A DNA stretch of 64,000 bases from Chitinophagaceae bacterium (lineage in GTDB: Bacteria; Bacteroidota; Bacteroidia; Chitinophagales; Chitinophagaceae). The notes under the pieces were generated by a model. The model made no database searches. It saw only the letters and a list, made by a program, of their open reading frames with translations, and was not told the origin of the DNA. The stretch spans positions 91,024 to 155,023 of the forward strand of contig JADBXP010000017.1 in NCBI GenBank assembly GCA_020403455.1. The letters run 5' to 3'. Position 1 is the stretch's first letter. The number at the start of each line of letters is the position of its first letter. Made by a program: the position numbers and the translations under genes. This document shows positions 55,298 through 63,828 of this stretch, in pieces.

Positions 55298-56800
55298 CTA
55301 TTTGCAAAAATGATAATTCAAAGTCATCCGAAATATCAAGTTAGAAATTTTATTACCCTCTACCCATAGAGTATTATGGGATTGAATAAAAGTAATCGAT
55401 GGAGAAATTAAGAACTTATTTCTTTTAAATAGGGGCTGGATATTCCAGCTATAGTCAATCCACTTATAGGAAAATAGATTGGGGTCACGAGAAATACGCT
55501 CGAATTGCCATTTGAGAATAAAATTTTTTTTCATCTTTATTATCCTACCCCAAATACTTTGCATATCAGTCCCATAACCAACCCCTGCACCTAGTATCTG
55601 ATTTTGATGGGTATAACCATTATCACCTCCATGTACATACCAATTCCCTGCCCCTCGCAATAACCTAGACGGGGTTTCAGATTGCTTCAGGGTTTCAATA
55701 CCAACTAGTATTTGACTATTCCCGGATTGAAATAATTTATTAGCTCCTAAAATATAGGCAGCCGAGTGGGTTGCATCCATCAGGTAATCACGAATATTTT
55801 GTTTGTAGTCATTGTACCCCCATTCGCCATACAACTCCCAACCCGATTTCGGCATGACCCAACGAAAGAAAAAAGAAGCCAGTTGATCAGTGTTCTCTGC
55901 ATCATCAGTTGGCTCATTCTTTTTTTGAAAGGCCTTGGTAAGTACCGGCACATACCTCTTCAGCCAGTTGCCTCCCGCTAACCCAATGTCTTGTTGATAT
56001 CTTTGTAAAGTTCTGGTCATCCCCAGAAATAGTCCCGGTATCCATTTGGGTTGATAACTGATCACAAAAGCACTCTGGTAGCGCCAAGTGGACGGGTAAG
56101 AAACAGTGGCTGTTTTCAAGTGAAAATTTTCATATGGCCTGGTCGAATCACCATCGAGTCGGGCACCAATCAATTGCCATTCAAAGGTACCGATGGGTGT
56201 TTTGGCGGGTCGATTGCTGCGAATGTACACATGCAAAAATCCGGGAGCATTGTTGCTCATCAACAAGGAAGAGCGCTGACCGGGTCCCCACCAGAGATTC
56301 TGTGTACTTACTCCCATTGACACTGCTCCTAAACGAATACCCAGAGAACTTTGTCCGGGAAAAAATTTATTATAAACACCTCCCGCATTGCTGCCCCAGT
56401 TAATGCTGGTATCATACTTTGTATTGGCTGCATACACCCATTCGGGTGCAGCCTGTACCTCAACAATGCCATAGCGCGCATAGAATCCTGCCCTCCCCAT
56501 CACCTGTAAACCCCTTGCCTGAATCATCGCCCCGTCATTCCAACCAAATGGACGCCGGGAATTGAATTGTGTAATCAGTGTCAGAGGCAAAGCTTTTACC
56601 ACCACTTTTTTCCAGGATATTTCAGCCGGGTTTATTTCCAGGGGACGAACTGCGAAAGAAACGTTTTGATTATACTGACCTGCTAATTGGGCGGCTAGCA
56701 GACTATCCTCCTCAGGAGACCCAATGATTATTTGTTGTGCTCGTAAGGGCTTTACGGAAAAACCTATACATACCACCCATATGATTGTCAGCTTGTTCAA
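55298..56800 (-). CDS. wzi: Capsule assembly Wzi-family outer-membrane protein (system B, proximal)
   Basis: 500 residues from a TTG start (56798-56800) that gives a signal peptide (LTIIWVVCIGFSVKPLRAQ). The beta-rich body contains RRPFGWNDGAM and WWGPGQRSSLLMSNNAPGF, shared with the distal Wzi at 20125. It lies 12 bp after capD and is the last framework gene before the AT-rich cassette. Its role should be assembly or anchoring of the system B polymer at the outer membrane. Confidence 0.85.
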   Translation of the reverse strand: MNKLTIIWVVCIGFSVKPLRAQQIIIGSPEEDSLLAAQLAGQYNQNVSFAVRPLEINPAEISWKKVVVKALPLTLITQFNSRRPFGWNDGAMIQARGLQVMGRAGFYARYGIVEVQAAPEWVYAANTKYDTSINWGSNAGGVYNKFFPGQSSLGIRLGAVSMGVSTQNLWWGPGQRSSLLMSNNAPGFLHVYIRSNRPAKTPIGTFEWQLIGARLDGDSTRPYENFHLKTATVSYPSTWRYQSAFVISYQPKWIPGLFLGMTRTLQRYQQDIGLAGGNWLKRYVPVLTKAFQKKNEPTDDAENTDQLASFFFRWVMPKSGWELYGEWGYNDYKQNIRDYLMDATHSAAYILGANKLFQSGNSQILVGIETLKQSETPSRLLRGAGNWYVHGGDNGYTHQNQILGAGVGYGTDMQSIWGRIIKMKKNFILKWQFERISRDPNLFSYKWIDYSWNIQPLFKRNKFLISPSITFIQSHNTLWVEGNKISNLIFRMTLNYHFCK

Positions 56801-56812
56801 TTATTCTCTCGC

Positions 56813-58756
56813 TTAGGAAATTCGAGCAATGGGGACTACCTGTACCTCACCAATCCGTTGATCCAAGGACTCGAAAACAGAGTTATTGCTCAAAAATTCA
56901 GGCACTATCTTTTTCATTTGGGTCACCAGCTCCATGGTGGCATCCCGGTTGCGGGCCAATTCAAACAACAGGTTCAAATCTTCCGGCAACTGGTCGTTTT
57001 GCATGTTGCGAATACGGGCAATCATAATTTTCTCATGGTAAGTAGCGGTGGTGTTCTCTGAATCCATCAATAACTCCTCATAGAGCTTCTCCCCGGGTCG
57101 TAATCCGGTAAATTTGATGTCGATATCGACGCCAGGCAGATACCCATAGAGACGAATCATTTTCTTGGCGAGATCAGCGATGGAGACCGGCTTCCCCATA
57201 TCAAATACAAATATCTCGCCCCCTTTGCCCATACTTCCCGCTTCCAACACCAATTGGCAGGCTTCCGGGATGGTCATAAAAAATCGTGTGATATTGGGAT
57301 GCGTAACGGTAACAGGCCCACCCTTCTCGATCTGTTCCTTGAATCGGATAATGACCGAACCATTGGAGCCCAGTACATTTCCAAAACGGGTGGTAATGAA
57401 CTTAGTGGAAACAATAGACCCATCATTAAACTGGGTTTCATGTAGTTTCCGGTGTAAATGTTGCACATAAGCTTCTGCTAGTCGCTTGGAAGCGCCCATT
57501 ACGTTGGTGGGATTCACTGCTTTATCGGTTGAAACCATGACGAATCGGCGTACTTTGTATTCAACAGATAAATCAGCGATAATCTTGGTACCCATAACAT
57601 TGGTGAGGATGGCTTCCTGCGGACACAATTCCATCATGGGTACATGCTTGTAAGCAGCTGCATGGTAAACATAGTGTGGCTCGTACTGGGCAAACAGATC
57701 ATTCATCCTATCCCGGTTGCGCACATCACCCAGAAAGGAGACGCAGTTGACCTTGGAATGCATATCCTGTAATTCCAATTCCAGGTGATGCAAAGGTGTT
57801 TCAGCCTGATCACACAAAACAATGGTCTGAGGTTCAAATTTGAGTAATTGACGCACAATTTCACTGCCAATCGAGCCAGCTGCACCCGTCACCAATATTC
57901 TTTTGTTCTTCAATTGATGACCTATCTCATCATTGTTGATTTTGATGGGTTCACGCTCCAATAAATTTTCAATCTTCAGGGTTTGTAACTGGCGAGCAGA
58001 GAACTGACCGTTGATCCAGGTATCGAGGGGTGGAACATTCAATACTTTGATTCCGTGATCCAGACAAAAATCTACAATTTCATTTTTGCGGGCAGGAGAT
58101 ATAGAAAAATGAGCTATGATTAATTCGTCAATTTTTTCATTACGGGTATAATTAGAAAGCTGACTTGGGTGAATTATTTTGATACCGTCCACTACCTTAT
58201 CTAATTTTCTGGGGTCATCATCCAAGAATGCAGCAATGATCACGTTGGCAGTAGTATCGTGCTCCAAAACCCGCTTGGTGGCGAAGCCTGCCTGGCCTGC
58301 ACCATAAATAATTACTTTCTTTTGATCCATCTTATAGTTCCGCAAATAAGTGAATCCAAATTTTACCAATACCCTGTAGGAGATCAGTGCAGGAAAACTG
58401 ATGAGTGCATAAATGATTAAAGTAACATTGGAAAAAATGAGAGTGCCACCGGCATTGGCTGACACCATGCTGATAAAGAAGAGTACTGTGGTACTCATGG
58501 CAAGGGCCATGAACAATTTGATAGCATCTTGAATACCCGTATAGCGAATGATTCCCGAAAACGTTCTAAAATTGATGAAAACGATGGCATTGATGAGCGT
58601 AAGAATCAATAATTCGCCACTAAGTTCTCGCAGGGATAGAAGTTGTAAATTCAGGTTGTTCCTGATGATGTAGGCAAAAATCAGAGACAAGCCACAAACA
58701 ACAATATCTATTAGGAAGATGATCCACCTAGGAAGGATATTGATTTTTCTTAACAT
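56813..58756 (-). CDS. CapD/FlaA1-type membrane-bound nucleotide-sugar 4,6-dehydratase (PglF-like)
   Basis: 647 residues with four N-terminal membrane helices, a CoA-binding-like Rossmann domain (IIYGAGQAGFATKR, about residues 145-255), and a C-terminal SDR domain with VTGAAGSIGSEIVRQ, STDKAVNPTNVMGASK (Met in place of the usual Tyr, normal for this family), TRFGNVLGSNGSVI and TGLRPGEKLYEEL. It makes UDP-4-keto-6-deoxy-GlcNAc. That product is the substrate expected by the PglE-like aminotransferase at 22415-23557, so this framework gene probably supplies the starter sugar of system B. Confidence 0.93.
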   Translation of the reverse strand: MLRKINILPRWIIFLIDIVVCGLSLIFAYIIRNNLNLQLLSLRELSGELLILTLINAIVFINFRTFSGIIRYTGIQDAIKLFMALAMSTTVLFFISMVSANAGGTLIFSNVTLIIYALISFPALISYRVLVKFGFTYLRNYKMDQKKVIIYGAGQAGFATKRVLEHDTTANVIIAAFLDDDPRKLDKVVDGIKIIHPSQLSNYTRNEKIDELIIAHFSISPARKNEIVDFCLDHGIKVLNVPPLDTWINGQFSARQLQTLKIENLLEREPIKINNDEIGHQLKNKRILVTGAAGSIGSEIVRQLLKFEPQTIVLCDQAETPLHHLELELQDMHSKVNCVSFLGDVRNRDRMNDLFAQYEPHYVYHAAAYKHVPMMELCPQEAILTNVMGTKIIADLSVEYKVRRFVMVSTDKAVNPTNVMGASKRLAEAYVQHLHRKLHETQFNDGSIVSTKFITTRFGNVLGSNGSVIIRFKEQIEKGGPVTVTHPNITRFFMTIPEACQLVLEAGSMGKGGEIFVFDMGKPVSIADLAKKMIRLYGYLPGVDIDIKFTGLRPGEKLYEELLMDSENTTATYHEKIMIARIRNMQNDQLPEDLNLLFELARNRDATMELVTQMKKIVPEFLSNNSVFESLDQRIGEVQVVPIARIS

Positions 58757-58795
58757 AGAATGGGTTGAAGGATGATTGGAATATTCTGGATTGAA

Positions 58796-59878
58796 TTAAG
58801 CCATTAGATCATTAAAAAATCTTCTCGCCAGAATATACAATGCACTCAAGAAAACTCCAAAAAAGCCACCTAATAGCAAAGATTTTAGTTTTCCCGGTTT
58901 GTCTTTTTTGAGGGGCAAAATGGGTTGATCAATCAGTTGGATCAGGGGTGTTTCTTTCATCAAGGCAACTTTGGCCAACTCCAGGTTGGTCACCAACTGA
59001 GTTAAAATAGCAGTATTGGCCTGCACATCTACCTGTCTTTTGGTAGAGGGCACCCGATTTACATTCAGTGCCGGATTCAAATTAAAGGTATTGTCAGAAA
59101 CAACAGCTACACCAGTAATTGCCTGGTTCAATTCATTGCGCACACTATCTGCCTGTTTCTGTAAAATGGCTACATTGTTTCTGGCCTTTTTGCTCTTAGT
59201 TTCAATATAAAATTGTGAGACTTCTTTTACAATAGATTCTGCAAATACTTTGGAAAAGAGCTCATCAATAGTAGCAACCTCCACAGTAATGATACTTATT
59301 TTCTTATCTTTTTGAGCAACAGAAAGAATACCGTTATCGCCTGTAACATTCTGGTATAGAATGGATATAAGACTATCCTGTTTCAAGTTAAATTTTCCTT
59401 GATTAGCCCCTAATGGAAATAATGCCTTTCCGACCCAAATTTTTTCTTCCTCCAGCTTTTTCCTTTTTTCCAAGATCTCAATCAAACGATCTGCCAATGT
59501 GATTGAATCATTACCTACCTTAATTGGGTTCGTTAGTGCTTTTTCGACCATTTTACGGCTCTTCATCAGTTCAATCAGATTGGCCCCACTAAAAGCACCA
59601 CCAGCACTTCCCCCAAGATCAAAACCTAAGGAACTGGCTAATCCTAAGGCTCCCGAAAGCCCCCCCCCAGACTGTTTGTCATCTTCCAAAGCAAAAGTAA
59701 CCATGGCTTTATAGACAGGTTTTTTAAGCCAGGCATATCCAAGCCCAATGGCGCCTCCAATTATTCCCGTGCATACTATGATGACCCACTTAGAATGAAG
59801 AAACTTAAATGCATCAAGTATTTTCTCAATGAGTTGCTTCGAAGATATTTCGTCTGGTGAAGGTTCCTGATTTTGCAT
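58796..59878 (-). CDS. wzz: Wzz-like chain-length regulator (system B)
   Basis: About 360 residues starting at the ATG at 59878 (MQNQEPSPDEI). Two helices (WVIIVCTGIIGGAIGLGYAW and LLLGGFFGVFLSALYIL) flank the periplasmic domain, and no kinase domain follows. Just after the first strand comes a glycine-rich segment (SGGGLSGALGLASSLGFDLGG) like that of the system A Wzz. It includes nine consecutive G in the coding strand (59660-59668 on the plus strand as C). It sits 19 bp from wza and 39 bp from capD. Confidence 0.92.
   Translation of the reverse strand: MQNQEPSPDEISSKQLIEKILDAFKFLHSKWVIIVCTGIIGGAIGLGYAWLKKPVYKAMVTFALEDDKQSGGGLSGALGLASSLGFDLGGSAGGAFSGANLIELMKSRKMVEKALTNPIKVGNDSITLADRLIEILEKRKKLEEEKIWVGKALFPLGANQGKFNLKQDSLISILYQNVTGDNGILSVAQKDKKISIITVEVATIDELFSKVFAESIVKEVSQFYIETKSKKARNNVAILQKQADSVRNELNQAITGVAVVSDNTFNLNPALNVNRVPSTKRQVDVQANTAILTQLVTNLELAKVALMKETPLIQLIDQPILPLKKDKPGKLKSLLLGGFFGVFLSALYILARRFFNDLMA
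59660..59668 (+). repeat. C9 homopolymer (G9 in the coding strand) inside wzz
   Basis: Nine consecutive C on the plus strand, coding for Gly-Gly-Gly of the system B Wzz near residue 70. The gene is in frame at this length. A one-base change would truncate the protein, so it is a possible on/off switch for chain-length control. Confidence 0.9.
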
Positions 59879-59897
59879 AAAGTAAAGAATTAAAAAA

Positions 59898-62348
59898 TTA
59901 TCGCAAGATAGCAATGACCACGCCTGCTAAACTGGCTATGGCAGAGGAAATACCAATCATTTCTGCAGTAGATGTTTTCTTCACTTCGGGTTTGGATGGT
60001 ACCACTACTTCACTGCCCGGCATTACCTTGGGAAAAGATTTAAAGAATAAAAAATGACTAGTGGTAGCAGCTCTTCCATTGGCATAGACCACATAAGCTT
60101 TTCTTCTCCAGGCACGTGAACTAAATCCACCTGCCTCATTCAAGTAATCCTTCATACTATTTCCCTCCCGAAATGGAACCTGGGTCGTCATCAAAACCGC
60201 ACCGCTGATCTTTACTTGTCCATCGAATTTTGGAACATACAATTCATCACCTGCTCTTAATACCAGATCTTCAATGGAGCCCGGGAACTTGATGATTCCG
60301 GGAATATCCAGCGGTATCTTATCGTATTCCCTTTGAAGGTCTTGTTCTAATTTCCGAAGAGAACCGGTTGTGTCTGTAATGTTTTTTTCCAATGCTTTAG
60401 CGGCTTCCCTTGCCTTGATTCTTTCAGCCTCAGTTTTATATCTTTTAAGGTAAGCACCATCCGGATAAGCATCTGCTGTGTACCCCCCTGCCCGCTGCAA
60501 AATACTGCTCACCCGCTCGGAACGGTCGTTCAATGCATACGGCCCGGGATATTGAACCTGACCGGATACAATGACCGACTCCGGAATTTGATACCCTGCT
60601 TTTCGCCGAACAGTCACTACGTCAAATGGTCGTAAAGGGATGTTCGCAGCAGCAGATGATAAATCACCGTTGATATCTGCCCGTATCACCTCGCTGGCAC
60701 GGGTATCGGTTGCAGTTAATGAATCTCTTTGCACTAACCGCGCTATTTCCACAGTTTTATATGCAGCATCCGTAAAGCCACCTGCTTGAACGATTAGGTC
60801 TTTAAGGGTTAGCCCGGTGGCAAAATCGAACTTTCCCGGCATCCTTACTTCGCCCTGCACGATAACCTTAAATTCATCCTTTAAATCCTGCATTGAATTA
60901 ATTATTACTTCATCTTCCCGCTGCAAAAGCCAGTTGTGCTCTGCATCTCCTGCCAATGCCTTTTTTACATCAAAAGAACGGATGCCCTTGCTGAGATCTT
61001 CTTCTAGGCGAATGATCTGACCCCGACCGGTAAACGCATCTTCTGTTAATCCCTCCGCCTTCCTGATCAGGTCAGCTACCCTCAGTTGTGCAGTCAGTTG
61101 ATAGGTATCCGGACGATACACCGCACCGGTAATTTTCACCCTGTTTTGGAATCGATTCAATACCCTGTTCACTACCACCAGATCACCACTTCCGGGCTGG
61201 TAGGTTTTAAATTCCTCCGTCTTCAAATCGAGCACCTTTCTTTCCTTATCGCTGTATTGAAATACTTTAACGGAAGAGCGATAGGCAGTATCCGTAAACC
61301 CGGAAGCAAACTGCAATACCTCCTGAAAACTCTCACCCGGTAACAGTTCAAAAATACCGGGGCGCTTTACCTGTCCCTGAATTTCCAGTCTGCGCTTGTA
61401 GGCAGGTATCCTGATCACATCATTGTCTCTCAGAGAAACGTTGTCTGTCTGGTCACCGTACAACAATAGTTTATACAAGTCAATTTTCCGCTCTACCCTG
61501 TTGTTTCTCACCAACTCGATCTCACGGAAACTACCGTAAGCATTGGGTCCACCTGCAACATAAAGTGCATTGAAAACGGTGGACAAAGATGAGAGATTAT
61601 AGTTGGCGGGGCGATTGCTGCCGATAACGGTTACCTTAATGGAACGGATCCTGGTCAAACTAACACTCAACTTGCTACCGCCCGATTGAATGGTACGATA
61701 GACCGAACCTGCTAGGGTTGTACGGATCTTTTGTGTGGCCGCTTCAATGCTCATGCCCGCCACTTTGATTTGTCCGACATTGGGCACCGCAATAGCCCCC
61801 TCCGGTGAAACCGGTAATTCTCCACTGTATTCCTGGATGCCAAATACGGAAACCTGAATCACATCGTCAGGACCGAGGGTGTAATTCAGGGGTGTTGCCA
61901 TTTTCATGTTGGGCTCAAAACTGGGAGCAAGGGAAGTATACAATTCAGCCCCAAAAATCAAAGGATTAATGAGAGGTTTGGCTGCTTTGGCATTGTATTT
62001 TTCCGTATCTAATGTATCTGTTCCATTGTATTGTCTCTCTACAGATAAAGGGATATTGCTGCCTGCTTTTCCACCCGACTTATTACCGGGCGCAACAGCA
62101 CCCATTAACCGCTGTTTGAGTTTGTTGAATTCTGTCACGCTCATCCCTTTGGATAATACCAGGGGCTCGGCTTGCTCTAAAGTCATACCGGCTGCTGATA
62201 GTTGTGCTTTGATTTTGGAGATATCAGCGTCACTCAGTTCATCTACCCTAACCTGTTTGAGGTCCCTGCCCCTTAAAATATCCTGGGCCTGTAATGCCCC
62301 AAGAGCGAGGAATGAACCTATGAACCAAATCAGTAATTTTTTACCCAT
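59898..62348 (-). CDS. wza: Wza-like polysaccharide export protein with multiple SLBB domains (system B)
   Basis: 816 residues. A signal peptide (KLLIWFIGSFLALGALQAQD) is followed by a helical segment (VDELSDADISKIKAQLSAAG), the export domain (NYTLGPDDVIQVSVFG), and SLBB repeats (IEIQGQVKRPGIFEL-type, VIVQGEVRMPGKFDF, VIVSGQVQYPGPYAL, VKISGAVLMTTQVPF). A coiled helical insert lies near residue 660 (EAERIKAREAAKALEK), and a C-terminal hydrophobic helix (MIGISSAIASLAGVVIAIL) closes the protein. It forms the outer-membrane export channel of system B and is the first gene after the promoter at 62590-62621. The N-terminal helical segment matches that of the system A Wza in layout. Confidence 0.93.
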   Translation of the reverse strand: MGKKLLIWFIGSFLALGALQAQDILRGRDLKQVRVDELSDADISKIKAQLSAAGMTLEQAEPLVLSKGMSVTEFNKLKQRLMGAVAPGNKSGGKAGSNIPLSVERQYNGTDTLDTEKYNAKAAKPLINPLIFGAELYTSLAPSFEPNMKMATPLNYTLGPDDVIQVSVFGIQEYSGELPVSPEGAIAVPNVGQIKVAGMSIEAATQKIRTTLAGSVYRTIQSGGSKLSVSLTRIRSIKVTVIGSNRPANYNLSSLSTVFNALYVAGGPNAYGSFREIELVRNNRVERKIDLYKLLLYGDQTDNVSLRDNDVIRIPAYKRRLEIQGQVKRPGIFELLPGESFQEVLQFASGFTDTAYRSSVKVFQYSDKERKVLDLKTEEFKTYQPGSGDLVVVNRVLNRFQNRVKITGAVYRPDTYQLTAQLRVADLIRKAEGLTEDAFTGRGQIIRLEEDLSKGIRSFDVKKALAGDAEHNWLLQREDEVIINSMQDLKDEFKVIVQGEVRMPGKFDFATGLTLKDLIVQAGGFTDAAYKTVEIARLVQRDSLTATDTRASEVIRADINGDLSSAAANIPLRPFDVVTVRRKAGYQIPESVIVSGQVQYPGPYALNDRSERVSSILQRAGGYTADAYPDGAYLKRYKTEAERIKAREAAKALEKNITDTTGSLRKLEQDLQREYDKIPLDIPGIIKFPGSIEDLVLRAGDELYVPKFDGQVKISGAVLMTTQVPFREGNSMKDYLNEAGGFSSRAWRRKAYVVYANGRAATTSHFLFFKSFPKVMPGSEVVVPSKPEVKKTSTAEMIGISSAIASLAGVVIAILR

Positions 62349-62487
62349 TTTTATCGATTTTTATACCCTTACTTTAACAATTCTTTACAGACAATTAACG
62401 GTGTTCGGGTGTTAGTATTTGAAGTTTTAGTTCGCATTGAACACGGCATAGCCAATGTCAGTCCCATTAATTGCCTGACTTTTCAGT

Positions 62488-62508
62488 TTGTCCTATCATT
62501 CGGGACAA
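62488..62508 (-). other. Hairpin in the wza leader
   Basis: TTGTCC (62488-62493) and GGACAA (62503-62508) form a perfect 6-bp stem with a 9-base loop inside the predicted 235-base untranslated leader of the system B operon. It lacks a following T run on the minus strand, so it is not an obvious terminator. A regulatory role is a guess. Confidence 0.3.
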
Positions 62509-62589
62509 TAAAAAAGGGAAATAATCTATGTCAATCAATTAGTTACAAATAACTAAATTCTTAACATTCTATCCCTTTCCCATCGGGCA

Positions 62590-62621
62590 CAAAAGTAATT
62601 TTTTTGACCGTGAACAGCAAA
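62590..62621 (-). promoter_or_regulatory. Bacteroidota-type promoter for the system B operon
   Basis: Read on the minus strand, TTTG (62618-62621) is followed after 20 bases by TACTTTTG (62590-62597), an exact match to the TTTG / TAnnTTTG pattern of the primary sigma factor in this phylum. It lies between fcl and wza, with transcription predicted to begin near 62583. That leaves about 235 bases of leader before the wza ATG. The rest of the 376-bp gap (62622-62724) shows nothing else clear. Confidence 0.7.
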
Positions 62622-62724
62622 TTTTGATTTCCCACAATATGTCATTCAAATAACGTCTGTTCTAGAAAAAAATGCTCCCAACTGGGGTAAAAATCAAACG
62701 ATTGTTGGGTAGCTATTACAGTCG

Positions 62725-63657
62725 TCACCAGGCTGGTGACACCAAGAGCTCCCGGTAAACTCTCTCGATGCCCTCCGGTAAGTTGATTTTGTGGTGCCAA
62801 CCCATGCGATGGATCTTTCCTACGTCCATGAGTTTGCGGGGTGTGCCGTCCGGTTTGGAGGTATCTGTCAGAATCTCTCCTGTGAAACCAACAATTTCTA
62901 CAATGAGTTGGGCCAATTCCAAAATAGAAAGATCCTCCCCACAACCTATGTTAATCTGTCCCGGTTCATCGTAATTATCTATTAAAAATAAGCAAGCATC
63001 CGCCATATCATCTACATGGAGGAATTCCCTTCTGGGTGTTCCAGTACCCCATATGGTAACGGAATCTAGTTGTTGTTCTTTGGCGGTCATAATTTTACGC
63101 AGCAGGGCTGGCACTACATGTGAACCATTTAAATCATAGTTATCATTCGGTCCATACAAATTGGTGGGCATGGCAGAAATGAAATTACAACCGTATTGAG
63201 CCCGGTAAGCATCACACATTTCTATGCCGGCTATTTTGGCAATGGCATAAGACTGGTTGGTGGGCTCCAGATAACCTGAGAGCAGATATTCTTCTTTCAA
63301 TGGTTGGGTTGCCAGTTTGGGATAAATACAGGAGGAACCCAGGAACAATAACTTCTTAACGCGGCTTCGATAGGCAGCTTCGATGATATTGGACTGGATC
63401 ATCAGGTTATCGTAAATGAATTCAGCCCGATAGGTATTGTTCGCTAAAATGCCGCCGACCTTCGCAGCAGCGAGAAAAACATATTCCGGCTTTTCCTTTG
63501 CAAAAAAATCATTGACCGCCTGTTGGTTGCGTAAATCTAATTCCGTGGAAGTCTTAGTTACCAAATTTTTGTAACCTCTTTGTTCCAGCAATCTTACAAT
63601 AGCACTCCCTACCATTCCCCGGTGGCCCGCAATATATATTTTAGAGTTTGTTTTCAT
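62725..63657 (-). CDS. fcl: GDP-L-fucose synthase
   Basis: This 310-residue SDR has YIAGHRGMVGSAIVR, AAAKVGGILANN, LGSSCIYPKLA, YAIAK (catalytic Tyr-Lys), PTNLYGPNDNYD and HVDDMADACLFL, all characteristic of the GDP-4-keto-6-deoxymannose epimerase/reductase. Together with the Gmd encoded at 8117-9070 it would supply GDP-L-fucose, presumably to system A or B glycosyltransferases. It is separated from the system B operon by the promoter region, so it is probably its own unit. Confidence 0.94.
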   Translation of the reverse strand: MKTNSKIYIAGHRGMVGSAIVRLLEQRGYKNLVTKTSTELDLRNQQAVNDFFAKEKPEYVFLAAAKVGGILANNTYRAEFIYDNLMIQSNIIEAAYRSRVKKLLFLGSSCIYPKLATQPLKEEYLLSGYLEPTNQSYAIAKIAGIEMCDAYRAQYGCNFISAMPTNLYGPNDNYDLNGSHVVPALLRKIMTAKEQQLDSVTIWGTGTPRREFLHVDDMADACLFLIDNYDEPGQINIGCGEDLSILELAQLIVEIVGFTGEILTDTSKPDGTPRKLMDVGKIHRMGWHHKINLPEGIERVYRELLVSPAW

Positions 63658-63697
63658 TTGAGGGAGAGAAATTTATTGGTAATCAGTCTTTAAATCC

Positions 63698-63817
63698 AGT
63701 CTTTGGTCTTTGGCGGCTGGTCTTTGGTTTGATTGCAGTAACTTGTTTGTTTGTATAAACTAAGCTAAAGACTAAAGACCAAATGCTAAAGACATTAAAA
63801 AAGTCTTTGGTCTTTGG
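63698..63817. repeat. Direct and inverted CTTTGGT repeats
   Basis: The 16-mer AGTCTTTGGTCTTTGG occurs at 63698-63713 and again at 63802-63817. A partial copy (GGTCTTTGG) starts at 63719. The inverted form AAAGACCAAA lies at 63774-63783 and can pair with TTTGGTCTTT at 63806-63815. It looks like a REP-type or insertion-flank repeat; there is no gene from 63658 to the window end. Confidence 0.6.
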
Positions 63818-63828
63818 GTAAAGGTCTT

